Shown here: piece after piece, positions 36,339 through 45,681 of the stretch | Layout: every line of letters begins with the position of its first letter | Numbering within the stretch: the stretch's first letter is position 1 | From: Methanoplanus endosymbiosus | GTDB lineage: Archaea; Halobacteriota; Methanomicrobia; Methanomicrobiales; Methanomicrobiaceae | NCBI RefSeq assembly: GCF_024662215.1 | Contig: NZ_CP096115.1 | Coordinates: forward strand, 496,001-560,000 | Direction of reading: 5' to 3' | Length of the DNA: 64,000 bases | Translations under genes and position numbers: made by a program | The notes under the pieces: generated by a model | The model's input: the letters and a program-made list of their open reading frames with translations, nothing else | Told to the model about the DNA's origin: nothing | The model's database searches: none

Positions 36339-36758
36339 TTGAACAAAAACAGAATTAGTGAAGATTCTGATTCATCTGATATTCTGCCGGTTGCAATGGC
36401 TGTGCACAGGATAACAGGGCTGCCTGCAACTGCAAGGTCACAGAATAAGAGAGGGGTCAGAATAGAAGAAGGAAATGTTGTTGATGATGACTATTCAGGC
36501 CCTGTGCTTGAAGAGGCTATTAAAGCCAACAGCCTGCTGAAGACAACCCCTGTAACCGGCCAGTACAAAGGTGTGCCTGTAATCGTTGCTCCGGTAAGGA
36601 ACGGGGATAATGAAGCTGTTGCGGCAATTGGTGTGGTTGATATTACAGGAATCTTTGACCTTGCAACCCTGATGGAGCATCAGTCGGTAATCTTAAAGCA
36701 GGTCTGCGGCATGAGCCCATGCCCTCTTCCTGACGAACAGACTTCAGCAAAAAGGTAA
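36339..36758 (+). CDS. DUF2111 family protein
   Basis: This methanogen-associated protein has the two-part DUF2111 pattern, AVHRITGLPATARSQNKRG and PVTGQYKGVPVIVAPVRN followed by AAIGVVDITG. It resembles a small sensor-like domain; the function is unknown. I place the start at the TTG at 36339 (139 aa), because the in-frame GTG at 36324 is part of its GTGGAGG ribosome binding site. It precedes birA by 5 nt. Confidence 0.8.
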   Translation: MNKNRISEDSDSSDILPVAMAVHRITGLPATARSQNKRGVRIEEGNVVDDDYSGPVLEEAIKANSLLKTTPVTGQYKGVPVIVAPVRNGDNEAVAAIGVVDITGIFDLATLMEHQSVILKQVCGMSPCPLPDEQTSAKR

Positions 36759-36763
36759 TTGTA

Positions 36764-37744
36764 ATGAATGAAACTGCATTTAAAGTACTGGAAATCCTTG
36801 AAAACGGCCAGAATTCTATATCGGGCGAGGAGATCAGCAAAAAACTGGATATTACCAGGTCCGCAGTATGGAAGTGCATAAACGAATTAAAATCTCTTGG
36901 TTATGAGATAGAATCATCAAGAGCAGAAGGCTACAGGATTATAAGTTCTTCTGAAAAACTTCTCCCGCATGAAGTTTCAAAATATCTGAAGACTGATTTT
37001 ATAGGCAAAAATATCAGTTATTTTCAGAGTACGCCATCCACAACATGGATTGCAAAGGATCTCTGTAATAAGGAAGATCCCGATGATCTAAACGGGACTG
37101 TTATAATTGCTGAAGAGCAGACCGGAGGTACGGGCAGGCTTGGCAGGGCCTGGTTCTCACCCGAAGGCGGGATATGGGTAACAATAATTTTAAAACCGGA
37201 CATTCCCATTGACAGGCTCTTCTTTGTAACAATGGCCGGATCAATTGCTGTGGCACGTGCAGTACGGCGGCTGTATGGTATAGGCGCACTGATCAAATGG
37301 CCTAATGACATCTATATCGGCGATAAGAAGTTATCCGGCATACTGCTTGAACTTGCAGCAGAGGCTGATCAGATCCATTACTGCCTTCTTGGCATAGGTA
37401 TTGATGCAAATATTAAGACCGATCAGTTCCAGAGCGGCCTTAGGACACCTATCACATCTATCACAGAGGAGATGGGCCATGATATTAACCGTGCAGAACT
37501 GCTTGCAGTAATCTTAAAGGAATTTGAGAGAAGATATCTGCTGATTGAAGACGGAGAGTATGATTCCATTGTCAGGGAATGGAAGAGTCTCTCACTTACA
37601 ATTGAGAAGAGGGTTAAGATAACCACCCCACGAAGAACATTTGAGGGCGAAGCCATTGATATTGATGAATACGGGGCACTTATCATCAAAAAAGACAATG
37701 GGATGATAGAGAAGGTAATTTCAGGGGACTGCACGCCTATCTGA
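36764..37744 (+). CDS. birA: Bifunctional biotin ligase and repressor BirA
   Basis: BirA attaches biotin to the BCCP lysine and, with its DNA-binding domain, represses biotin genes. The 326-residue protein has an N-terminal winged helix (residues 1-62, with ISGEEISKKLDITRSAVWK), a central ligase domain with EEQTGGTGRLGRAWFSP and LIKWPNDIYIGDKKLSG, and a C-terminal SH3-like domain. A matching operator lies upstream of bioY at 37896-37927. Its substrate, the PycB biotin domain, is encoded downstream. Confidence 0.95.
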   Translation: MNETAFKVLEILENGQNSISGEEISKKLDITRSAVWKCINELKSLGYEIESSRAEGYRIISSSEKLLPHEVSKYLKTDFIGKNISYFQSTPSTTWIAKDLCNKEDPDDLNGTVIIAEEQTGGTGRLGRAWFSPEGGIWVTIILKPDIPIDRLFFVTMAGSIAVARAVRRLYGIGALIKWPNDIYIGDKKLSGILLELAAEADQIHYCLLGIGIDANIKTDQFQSGLRTPITSITEEMGHDINRAELLAVILKEFERRYLLIEDGEYDSIVREWKSLSLTIEKRVKITTPRRTFEGEAIDIDEYGALIIKKDNGMIEKVISGDCTPI

Positions 37745-37807
37745 ATCAATCCCAATCCTAATCCTAATTTACAGCAAAAACCAGAATAAAATATAGAATA
37801 TTCTCTG

Positions 37808-37858
37808 GTGAACTACCTCTGGGCTAAAGACCAAGGGGATTTACGCTAAATTTTTAAA
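37808..37858. repeat. 51-bp dispersed repeat, copy 1
   Basis: This 51-bp block matches 45544-45594 with three differences. It begins GTGAACTACC and ends TTTTTAAA. The centre can form a stem between CCTCTGG and CCAAGGGG around CTAAAGA. The shape and the GTGAACTACC end resemble sub-terminal hairpins of IS200/IS605-type elements, but no transposase or other part of such an element is nearby. Confidence 0.7.
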
Positions 37859-37895
37859 TCTGAATGAATATGAGAGAATAGTATGAAAATCTTTT

Positions 37896-37927
37896 TTGTC
37901 AACCGGAACAAAAAATATGGTTGACAA
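37896..37927 (+). promoter_or_regulatory. BirA-type operator upstream of bioY
   Basis: TTGTCAACC at 37896-37904 and GGTTGACAA at 37919-37927 form a perfect 9-bp inverted repeat with a 14-bp spacer. This spacing and sequence match the known BirA operator design in bacteria and archaea (half-sites near TTGTWAACC, N14-15). It lies between birA and bioY and overlaps a false in-frame TTG, so it should control the biotin transport genes. Confidence 0.8.
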
Positions 37928-37944
37928 CAGGTGAAAATGTTAAC

Positions 37945-38460
37945 ATGTACGGCGATGAGAGAAGAACCCTTCTGATTACAGGAACAGCGGCTTTTATTGC
38001 CTTAATGGCAGTAGGGGCAAATATAGTCATACCAATGTTTCCTGTGCCCATTACACTCCAGACACTTTTTGTACTCCTTGCAGGTGCTGTAATGAAAAGA
38101 TATGCCGTAATTCCGGTCATATTATATGTCATCCTCGGTATTGCCGGGCTTCCTGTATTCCATCAGTTCGCATCCGGGCCGGGTGTGCTGATGGGGCCGA
38201 CAGGAGGTTATATGGCCGCCTTTATTCCGGCTGTTGTCATTGTCGGGCTTGCATATGAGAGAAAAAACCGGAATTTAAGAATATTATCGCTTGTCTTTGC
38301 ATCTATGCTCATTCTCTTCTGCGGAACCCTGTGGATCTCGGTCTCATCCGGAATCACAGTTCTTCAGGCAGCAGTTGTAGGATTTCTGCCGTTTGTATTC
38401 GGTGATCTGATAAAGTCCGGTGCTGCCTTTATTATTGCAGAAAGGCTTGATGAGAGATAG
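37945..38460 (+). CDS. bioY: Biotin transporter substrate-binding subunit BioY
   Basis: BioY is the substrate-specific (S) component of an ECF transporter for biotin uptake. It has about six transmembrane helices and the family motif IVIPMFPVPITLQTLFVLLAGA near residues 30-50. An LPVFHQFASGPGVLMGPTGGYM segment follows. I start it at the ATG at 37945 (171 aa), since the upstream TTG at 37921 is inside the BirA operator. AGGTGA precedes the ATG. Confidence 0.92.
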   Translation: MYGDERRTLLITGTAAFIALMAVGANIVIPMFPVPITLQTLFVLLAGAVMKRYAVIPVILYVILGIAGLPVFHQFASGPGVLMGPTGGYMAAFIPAVVIVGLAYERKNRNLRILSLVFASMLILFCGTLWISVSSGITVLQAAVVGFLPFVFGDLIKSGAAFIIAERLDER

Positions 38461-38603
38461 TGTGGTATCATTCAGAGCGGTATTATTCAGGATGGTATTA
38501 TCCAAAGGAAAACCCGGTTATTCCCGGATTATTCCCGGATATAACAACTAAAAAAAGATCAGTCTGAGAGATTCAGCCGGATTGTGAGTGAAATTACTGA
38601 GAT

Positions 38604-39278
38604 ATGATAGAGATAAACGGCCTGAATCATGGCATTCTGAATATTGATGAAGCTATAATTCCGGAAGGGATAACAGCAGTTGCCGGCAGAAACGGCAGTG
38701 GAAAGAGCACACTGTTAAAGCTTGTCTCAGGCCTTAAAATCCCTGACTCAGGAAGTATTCATATTGACGGAAAAAATCCCCGTAAACTGGATACAGGTTA
38801 TGTATCCGAATATCCGGATGATAACAGCATCTTCGGGATGGTATATGATGAGATAGCTTCATCACTGAGATTTAAGCATGCGGGCTGCGATGAGACTGAC
38901 AGGAGAGTTACAGAGATCTCATCGCTCTTTGAGATCAGCCACCTCCTGAAAAGGGAGATAAGAACCCTTTCCGGCGGAGAAAAGGTGATGGTCGCCCTCG
39001 CTTCGGCATGTGCAGACCGTCCGGATCTCCTCGTAATTGATGAACCGGATTCACATCTTGACAGGGAGTCAGCAGAGATATTCTTTGAAAGTGTACTGAA
39101 TACAGGTTCAGAACATATCATAATCTGCACCCACAATATGGAGACTGTATCAAAAGCAGACAATATGATCTTTTTAGAGAGCGGCAGAATAAAATTTCAG
39201 GGCACTCCGGAAGAAATATTCGCAAATTTTCTGAAAAAAACCTGTTTTTATCCGCCATTGTGGAGATTTAAGAAATGA
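38604..39278 (+). CDS. ECF-type biotin transporter ATPase, first subunit
   Basis: This 224-residue ABC ATPase has Walker A GRNGSGKST (residues 28-36), signature LSGGEKVMVALA, Walker B LLVIDEPDSHLD and the His switch ICTHNM. The Q-loop glutamine is replaced: the usual VFQNPDDQ reads VSEYPDDN. Together with the next two genes it forms the energising module used by BioY. It overlaps the second ATPase gene by four bases. Confidence 0.88.
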   Translation: MIEINGLNHGILNIDEAIIPEGITAVAGRNGSGKSTLLKLVSGLKIPDSGSIHIDGKNPRKLDTGYVSEYPDDNSIFGMVYDEIASSLRFKHAGCDETDRRVTEISSLFEISHLLKREIRTLSGGEKVMVALASACADRPDLLVIDEPDSHLDRESAEIFFESVLNTGSEHIIICTHNMETVSKADNMIFLESGRIKFQGTPEEIFANFLKKTCFYPPLWRFKK

Positions 39279-39973
39279 AGCTCACCCTGAATAATATCAC
39301 CATAAAAAACGGTGACTTTATCCTGAAGGCAGACGGGGAATTTGGGAGGGGAATTCATCTCATTACCGGAAAGATCGGCAGTGGAAAGACATCCCTTGCT
39401 ATGGCAGTAGCGGGATTTCTGAAAATTTCCGGGGGCAGGATGGATAAGTCAGGCATATCTTCAGAGATCTACTCTATGCAGAATCCTGAGCATCATGTAA
39501 CGGCAGACAGGGTGAGAAAGGAGATCATATCGTGGGGTCTTAAACCGGAATTTATCACAGATAAATATGGTTTTGAAGAAATTGCGGATGACGATCCAGT
39601 GCTTCTCTCAAGGGGTGAGTTAAAAAAACTTGAACTTGCCTGCATTATAGAGAGAAATCCTGACCTGCTCCTTCTTGATGAACCATTCAGCTCGCTTGAC
39701 TGTGTGGAAAAGAAGAGATTCATCAGTGGTCTTCCTGACCGGAAAGATCAGATAACCATAATATTTACACATGAACAGGCTGTACTGCCAAAGGCTGATT
39801 ATATCTGGGAGACGGAGAAAGGCCGGCTTATCTGCCACGGCAAAACTCCGGAAGCGATACTGAAATGGAAAAATCCCCCGCAATATATAACAGAGGCGAT
39901 AAGCAGAGGGATAATTCCGGACAATATTACCATTGATGACGTTATGGAGGCATTATGCAGGATGCAAGAGTGA
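39275..39973 (+). CDS. ECF-type biotin transporter ATPase, second subunit
   Basis: This 232-residue ABC ATPase has Walker A GKIGSGKTS, a normal Q-loop (YSMQNPEHH), Walker B LLLLDEPFSSLD and the His switch IFTHEQ. Its signature is degenerate, LSRGELKKLELA in place of LSGGQ. The two ATPases therefore have complementary defects, as expected for a heterodimer with one canonical site. It overlaps the T-component gene by 19 bp. Confidence 0.88.
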   Translation: MKLTLNNITIKNGDFILKADGEFGRGIHLITGKIGSGKTSLAMAVAGFLKISGGRMDKSGISSEIYSMQNPEHHVTADRVRKEIISWGLKPEFITDKYGFEEIADDDPVLLSRGELKKLELACIIERNPDLLLLDEPFSSLDCVEKKRFISGLPDRKDQITIIFTHEQAVLPKADYIWETEKGRLICHGKTPEAILKWKNPPQYITEAISRGIIPDNITIDDVMEALCRMQE

Positions 39974-40590
39974 GGTTTTTTTCAGTCATACTGCTCTCTA
40001 TAGCGGCTTTCACCGGATATGCAGGATCAGCTCTCGCATTTCTCTGGTGGCTTCTCTTCTCTGAGAGGAGGCGTTCACTTCCGGAACTTAAGTTCTTCGC
40101 CGGAATTATAGCCATGATCTCTGCCATATCCCTGCTTATGTACATGCAGGGGCTTAACGGCCCGGAATATTTTGTTAAGATGGCCGTTATTCTGCTCATT
40201 GCATTTTATGCCTGGTCTGAATTTGTGCCGGGAGAATTTCTGAATATAATGGTCTGGCTTTTTGGCAGCAGGTATGGATTTGAACTTGGAATGATAGCTG
40301 AGCTGTCTCTCGAAAATATCAGAAGAATCAGTTATGACATCTCAAAGGCACGCATGGCACTTAAGATAAAATATGAGAAGCAGAAGATCAAAAATATCAT
40401 TCCGGTTGCAGGAAATATCACCATTCAGGCGGTCAGAAGGTCATATGAACAGGCAGGAATTCTGGCAATGAGAGGGTACAGCCACGGAGGAAGTTTACGT
40501 CCTTCATTTAAGACTTCAGGAAAAGATATTGCAGCAATGCTCTTCTCAGCCGGCTTTTTTAGTATTTCAATACTACTGGGGATATTTTAA
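39955..40590 (+). CDS. ecfT: ECF transporter transmembrane T-component
   Basis: This 211-residue membrane protein links the ATPases with BioY. It has about five transmembrane helices and two cytoplasmic coupling-helix motifs: SYDISKARMALK near residue 125 and ILAMRGYSHGG near 163, matching the X-R-X/ARG motifs of EcfT proteins. The gene overlaps the preceding ATPase gene. Confidence 0.88.
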   Translation: MQDARVRFFSVILLSIAAFTGYAGSALAFLWWLLFSERRRSLPELKFFAGIIAMISAISLLMYMQGLNGPEYFVKMAVILLIAFYAWSEFVPGEFLNIMVWLFGSRYGFELGMIAELSLENIRRISYDISKARMALKIKYEKQKIKNIIPVAGNITIQAVRRSYEQAGILAMRGYSHGGSLRPSFKTSGKDIAAMLFSAGFFSISILLGIF

Positions 40591-40670
40591 TACTTAACAG
40601 ATACAAGTAAATAAAGGCTAAAATTCGATTATACAATATCCTTTATTCCCCTGTTTACCGGAGGTAATTT

Positions 40671-42410
40671 ATGAGTGTGACAAATCCTTTAAAAATAACC
40701 GACACTACTCTCAGAGATGCACATCAGTCCTTAATTGCCACGAGGATGAGGACTGAAGATATGATCTCTCTCGCCCGGGCAATTGACAAAATAGGCTTTT
40801 TTTCCGTTGAAGCCTGGGGAGGGGCTACTTTTGACAGCTGTATCAGATACTTAAATGACGATCCATGGCAGAGACTTTCCGATCTGAATGACGTTTTGGA
40901 GAATACTCCAATCCAGATGCTTCTTCGCGGGCAGAATCTTGTAGGATACAAACATTATCCCGATGATGTCGTTGTAAAGTTCATAGAAGCGGCGGGCAGA
41001 AACGGCGTTGACATATTCAGGGTCTTTGATGCGCTCAACGACATACGGAATATGGAAAAATCAATGGAGACTGTAAAGGACATAGGCGCACATCTTCAGG
41101 GCACAATCTGCTACACAACAAGTCCTGTACATTCAAATGAAAAGTTCATTGAAATGGCAGAAGATCTCTATGCAAAGGGCAGTGACTCAATCTGCATCAA
41201 AGATATGGCCGGACTTATTATGCCCGATGATGCGAGGGACATCATAACCGGCATAAAACGGACAATTGATATTCCGGTCGGCCTTCATTCACACTCCACA
41301 AGCGGAATTTCACCTATGAGTTATCAGGCGGCAATTGAAGCAGGGGTCGATATTCTTGATACTGCAATGTCACCCTTTGCAATGGGAACATCCCAGCCGC
41401 CGACAGAGAGCATTGTTGCAAGTCTCATCGGAAGAGAGAGGGACAGCGGCATTGATCTCTTAAAGCTGAGGGACGTAAGGAACATATGCCTGAAGATCAG
41501 GGACAAATATGGCGGGCTTATTGATCCCATCTCAGAACTTGTTGACAGTGATGTGCTGATATATCAGCTCCCCGGCGGAATGATCTCCAATCTGGTCTCG
41601 CAGCTCAAAGAGCAGAATGCACTTGACAGAATTGAAGAGGTCCACAAAGAGATCCCGAAGGTCAGAGAAGATCTCGGATACCCACCACTGGTTACACCGA
41701 CAAGCCAGATTGTAGGTACACAGGCGGTCTTAAATGTCCTGATGGGCGGCGAACGGTATTCCAATATCACCCAGGAAGTCAAGGATTATGTAAGAGGACT
41801 CTATGGCAAACCTCCGGGAATAATTCCGGATGAAATCCGCCTGAAGATAATCGGTGAGGAGAAGCCATATGAAGGAAGGCCCGGAGATCTCCTATCACCG
41901 GCATATGATAAGATGGCAGCTGAGGCACGTGAAGGAGGATTTGTCAGAAAGGATGAGGATATTCTTACATATATCCTCTACCCTGCAATTGCACCGTCAT
42001 TCCTGAAAGGAGAGAGGAAACAGGAGTTAATTCCAAAGAAATCAGCACCTGCCAAAGCTTCCGTCCCGGAGATTCCAAGCTGCATGGAAGTTGAGGTTGA
42101 CGGGGAGATCTTTGCAGTCAGGATTTTATCTGTTGAGGGCAGTGCCATTGAATCACAGAAGAGCATGGGGCAGAAGAAGATACCGCATACCACGATAAAA
42201 GGCGGTGTTAACAGCAACATGCAGGGAATGGTTTTAAAGATTGAGACAAGCATCGGTGCACAGGTCAAAGCCGGAGATGTTCTTGTTGTTCTTGAAGCGA
42301 TGAAGATGGAAAATCCGATTAAATCGCCAAGGGACGGCAAAGTAACTCAGATATTTGTTGATTCAGGCGACACTGTGCAGAATGGTGATGTTCTGCTGGT
42401 GGTTGAATGA
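40671..42410 (+). CDS. pycB: Pyruvate carboxylase subunit B
   Basis: This 579-residue subunit transfers carboxyl from biotin to pyruvate, giving oxaloacetate for the incomplete TCA pathway. The carboxyltransferase domain starts with ITDTTLRDAHQSL and contains CIKDMAGLI and VGLHSHSTSG. The C-terminal biotinyl domain carries VLEAMKMENPI, where the Lys of AMKM is biotinylated by BirA. It has a GGAGGT ribosome binding site and overlaps pycA by four bases. Confidence 0.95.
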   Translation: MSVTNPLKITDTTLRDAHQSLIATRMRTEDMISLARAIDKIGFFSVEAWGGATFDSCIRYLNDDPWQRLSDLNDVLENTPIQMLLRGQNLVGYKHYPDDVVVKFIEAAGRNGVDIFRVFDALNDIRNMEKSMETVKDIGAHLQGTICYTTSPVHSNEKFIEMAEDLYAKGSDSICIKDMAGLIMPDDARDIITGIKRTIDIPVGLHSHSTSGISPMSYQAAIEAGVDILDTAMSPFAMGTSQPPTESIVASLIGRERDSGIDLLKLRDVRNICLKIRDKYGGLIDPISELVDSDVLIYQLPGGMISNLVSQLKEQNALDRIEEVHKEIPKVREDLGYPPLVTPTSQIVGTQAVLNVLMGGERYSNITQEVKDYVRGLYGKPPGIIPDEIRLKIIGEEKPYEGRPGDLLSPAYDKMAAEAREGGFVRKDEDILTYILYPAIAPSFLKGERKQELIPKKSAPAKASVPEIPSCMEVEVDGEIFAVRILSVEGSAIESQKSMGQKKIPHTTIKGGVNSNMQGMVLKIETSIGAQVKAGDVLVVLEAMKMENPIKSPRDGKVTQIFVDSGDTVQNGDVLLVVE

Positions 42411-43894
42411 GATATTTTAATAAAATTCTTATTGCTAACAGGGGTGAGATTGCAATCCGTGTCATGCGTGGATGCAGGGAGCTTGGAATTGAAACCGTTG
42501 CAGTTTATTCTGAACCTGATAAGAATTCACTTCATGTAAAGTATGCAGATGAGGCATATCCGGCAGGTGAGGCGCACCCTTCCAAAAGCTACCTGAATAA
42601 GGAGAAGATAATCAGTATCGCAAAAAAATGCGGTGCTGAAGCTATTCATCCGGGATATGGATTTTTAGCGGAAAATTCAGAATTTGCAAGGCTCTGTGAT
42701 GAAGAGGGCATTGCCTTCATAGGCCCGTCTTATAAGACCATTGAGAAGATGGGATCAAAACTTGGATCCAAGCATATGGTATCATCAGCAGGTGTGCCTG
42801 TGCTTCCATATACGCATGACGGTGTCCGCTCAATTGATGAGGCAAAGAAGATCTCCTCAGAGATAGGCTATCCTGTAATTGTCAAGGCAAGTGCCGGTGG
42901 CGGCGGCATTGGTATGCAGATTGTAGAGGATGAATCCGGCCTTGAGGAAGCAATAGAGAAGGGTATGAGGATTGCCAGATCTGCATTCGGAGATGAAACC
43001 GTTTTTATTGAGAAGTACCTTGTCAAGCCGAGGCATATCGAACTTCAGATCCTCTGTGATCAGCAGGGCAACAGGGTGCACCTTTATGACAGGGAGTGCT
43101 CAATTCAGCGAAGGCATCAGAAACTTGTGGAAGAGGCACCATGCCCCATAATGACCGATGAGTTAAGGGAGAAGATGACAGGGTCTGCACTGAAGGTCGC
43201 AGAGGTTTCAGGGTACTATAATGCAGGCACTGTTGAGTTCCTGTATTCAAATGGTGAATATTATTTTATGGAGATGAATACACGCCTTCAGGTCGAGCAT
43301 ACTGTCACTGAGATGGTTACCGGAATTGATCTCGTAAAGCAGCAGATACGGGTGGCCTCAGGTGAAGATCTGGCAATATCACAGGACGATGTTAAACTGC
43401 ACGGCCATGCCATTGAGTGCCGGATTAATGCAGAAGATCCTCTGAATAACTTTACAGCTGATCCCGGAAAGATAGTCAGATACAGATCTCCGGGTGGGCC
43501 TGGCATCCGTGTGGATTCCGGAATTCACATGGGATATACAATTCCTCCGATGTACGATTCAATGATCTCAAAGCTCTGTTCATGGGGTTTTGACAGGGAA
43601 GAGAGCATTAACCGTATGAGAAGGGCAATATATGAATATGTTATTCTTGGTGTGAAGACTACCCTGCCGCTCCACCATGCAATTATGAATAACAGCCAGT
43701 TTATTGAAGGGAAAACACATACTCATTTCCTCACTGAAGAGCATGTTAAGAAGAATCTTGCAATGTACTTAAGAGAGGAAGAGACAAGAATGCAGACACT
43801 TGCAGCATCAATGAGGCTTGGTAAGGAGGCCGCTGCAATAACTGCTGCTGTAAATGTCTATGTTCAGAACATAAGGAATAATTCCGACAATTAA
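42407..43894 (+). CDS. pycA: Pyruvate carboxylase subunit A (biotin carboxylase)
   Basis: This 495-residue ATP-grasp enzyme carboxylates the biotin of PycB. Seen motifs are ILIANRGEIAIRVMR, HPGYGFLAENSEFA, the glycine loop KASAGGGGIGMQ, DRECSIQRRHQKL and EMNTRLQVEHTVTE. It is the last gene of the biotin region, coupled to pycB by ATGA overlap. Confidence 0.96.
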   Translation: MRYFNKILIANRGEIAIRVMRGCRELGIETVAVYSEPDKNSLHVKYADEAYPAGEAHPSKSYLNKEKIISIAKKCGAEAIHPGYGFLAENSEFARLCDEEGIAFIGPSYKTIEKMGSKLGSKHMVSSAGVPVLPYTHDGVRSIDEAKKISSEIGYPVIVKASAGGGGIGMQIVEDESGLEEAIEKGMRIARSAFGDETVFIEKYLVKPRHIELQILCDQQGNRVHLYDRECSIQRRHQKLVEEAPCPIMTDELREKMTGSALKVAEVSGYYNAGTVEFLYSNGEYYFMEMNTRLQVEHTVTEMVTGIDLVKQQIRVASGEDLAISQDDVKLHGHAIECRINAEDPLNNFTADPGKIVRYRSPGGPGIRVDSGIHMGYTIPPMYDSMISKLCSWGFDREESINRMRRAIYEYVILGVKTTLPLHHAIMNNSQFIEGKTHTHFLTEEHVKKNLAMYLREEETRMQTLAASMRLGKEAAAITAAVNVYVQNIRNNSDN

Positions 43895-43999
43895 TATCCT
43901 TTTTTTATGCAATACAGTTAATGTATTGATTATATCTTAGATTTTTTTTAGTTCTGGTTTGGCAACCGGAATATTGGTGTCTTAAAAAAGAGAGTTGGT

Positions 44000-44899
44000 T
44001 TATTTCCCAAGCCATTCGTTTACAAGGTCAGGATTGTTTTTGATCCACTTTGAAGCGGCTTCAGTCACATCCATTCCTTCATTGACATCAAGCATTATTG
44101 ATTCCATGTCGGATGATTCCCAATGGTAACGCTCAAGGAATTCATAAAGTTCAGGATAATCATCTTTGAACCCTTCTCTTGTGAAGGTTGTAATGTGCTC
44201 TATGCCGCCATAGACATTCTCCGGATCGTCAAGATATTTAAGATCCCATTTTACAAACATCCAGTGGGGGGACCAGCCTGTAACAACAATTGGCTCCTTT
44301 TTATCGAGAGCTGATTTAAGTGCAGTACACATTGCAACTTCACTACCGGAGGAAACCTCATAGTCAAGGCCATACTCTTCAGCTGCGATCTCTGTGCTCT
44401 TCATAATACCTGCACCAGGCTCAATTCCGACTATTGCTGAATCGAATATATCAGAATGATCCTTTAGTTCTTCAATTGAATTAACATCAACATATGCAGG
44501 GACTACAAGTCCGCATCTTGTGCCGACCATGTTTTCTGAGACGAGAACCATGTCGTCCTTGTACTTATCATAGTACTGACCGTGGCATGTCGGCAGCCAG
44601 GCACCTACGAAGAAGTCTCCGGAACCTGAGGCTATCCCCTGAAATGCAAGCCCGACATCGACTACTTTAAGGTCAACATCATAGCCGTTTGCATCAAGTA
44701 CCTGTTTAATGACATTTCCGCTTGAGAGTTCGGTGTCATATGGGGTTGAGACTAAGACAACTTCTTTGCTGCCTGAATCTGCTGCACTTCCTGTATTGCT
44801 TTTATCTGATGATTCGGTGCCGGTACAGCCGGCAGCCAGAACAATAGCGAGACAAACCAGAAAGATTATTGAAAATTTTTTGATTCCTTTATAAATCAC
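44000..44899 (-). CDS. Glycine betaine/proline-type ABC binding lipoprotein (orphan)
   Basis: This 299-residue lipoprotein (lipobox LAAGC, Cys25) has an OpuAC/ProX-like fold, with DVGLAFQGIASGSGDFFVGAWLP, a CGLVVPAYV segment, a GIEPGAGI motif and the aromatic-rich GWSPHWMF binding-box element. It should capture glycine betaine or a related quaternary amine outside the cell. No permease or ATPase gene is adjacent. Confidence 0.85.
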   Translation of the reverse strand: MIYKGIKKFSIIFLVCLAIVLAAGCTGTESSDKSNTGSAADSGSKEVVLVSTPYDTELSSGNVIKQVLDANGYDVDLKVVDVGLAFQGIASGSGDFFVGAWLPTCHGQYYDKYKDDMVLVSENMVGTRCGLVVPAYVDVNSIEELKDHSDIFDSAIVGIEPGAGIMKSTEIAAEEYGLDYEVSSGSEVAMCTALKSALDKKEPIVVTGWSPHWMFVKWDLKYLDDPENVYGGIEHITTFTREGFKDDYPELYEFLERYHWESSDMESIMLDVNEGMDVTEAASKWIKNNPDLVNEWLGK

Positions 44900-45681
44900 A
44901 ATTACACAACCAGATTAAATCAGTCCGAAGGAAGAATTTTTTTTCTGCATCTGTTACAGTTATCCTCCGGACATAATGTGTGGCCGGAAAAATTGTTCCG
45001 GAAATTCTTTTGATTATAAGAATAAACAGAATTTTCCAGCATTTATTCTGTTATTCCGGAATAATACACATTATGTTATTAGCGTTACAAAAAGCATTAT
45101 ATATGTGTTGTCTTTGACATTTTTTAAATTTGGCCTCTATATTGCTTTATTTCAAAATTTAAGGACATATCCCGATTATATTCATATTGTAAGAACCGGA
45201 AACCATTAATATTGTGTTTTATTGTGTGTGTATCTCCTAAAACGAAATTAAAGGAGTTATTTTCCATAAATATCAATATTAGCAGGATATTTTCCAGTAT
45301 ATTAAATAATATCAGTATAGTTACGCACAATATGAATATAAAGGCCTTATGGCTCCCAGATCCGGATAATCCCCCCAAAAACAGGTCTGATAGGAATATA
45401 GCGGATAGTCTGTGCTTTTCGGATAACCGGTCGCGCACAGAAAAATCTCCTGATTTTCTGTTTAGAAATGAAATTTCAGAGTGTGTAACCGGTGGTATTT
45501 CTGTCTCAGACATCTGTTCTCTGAGAGTCTAAGTCAGAATTTAGTGAACTACCTCCGGGCTAAAGACCCAGAGGATTTACGCTAAATTTTTAAAATGATA
45601 AAAATATAATATAAATTCAGTGCAGAGTGGGGTTTTCAGGTATGAAGTGCCTGAACTGATTTATGGAAGTACTGTGGTCGT
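44900..45681. other. Intergenic region of about 780 bp
   Basis: I see no convincing gene. It holds a perfect 14-bp palindrome TTATTCCGGAATAA at 45051-45064, a TATA-like ATTATATATG at about 45096, and the second copy of the 51-bp dispersed repeat at 45544-45594. A 129-codon open frame on the minus strand (45124-45513) lacks a ribosome binding site and known features. The region separates the housekeeping part from the accessory part of the window. Confidence 0.4.
45544..45594. repeat. 51-bp dispersed repeat, copy 2
   Basis: This copy matches 37808-37858. Here the central hairpin is better: CCTC-C-GGG pairs with CCC-A-GAGG around CTAAAGA, with one mismatch that is a T-A pair in copy 1. It lies at the boundary of the accessory region. 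Confidence 0.7.

Noticed and set aside
45124-45513. 129-codon minus-strand frame with a hydrophobic stretch
   Set aside because: No ribosome binding site, no recognisable family, and an overlapping frame on the other strand of similar quality; I treat the region as non-coding.
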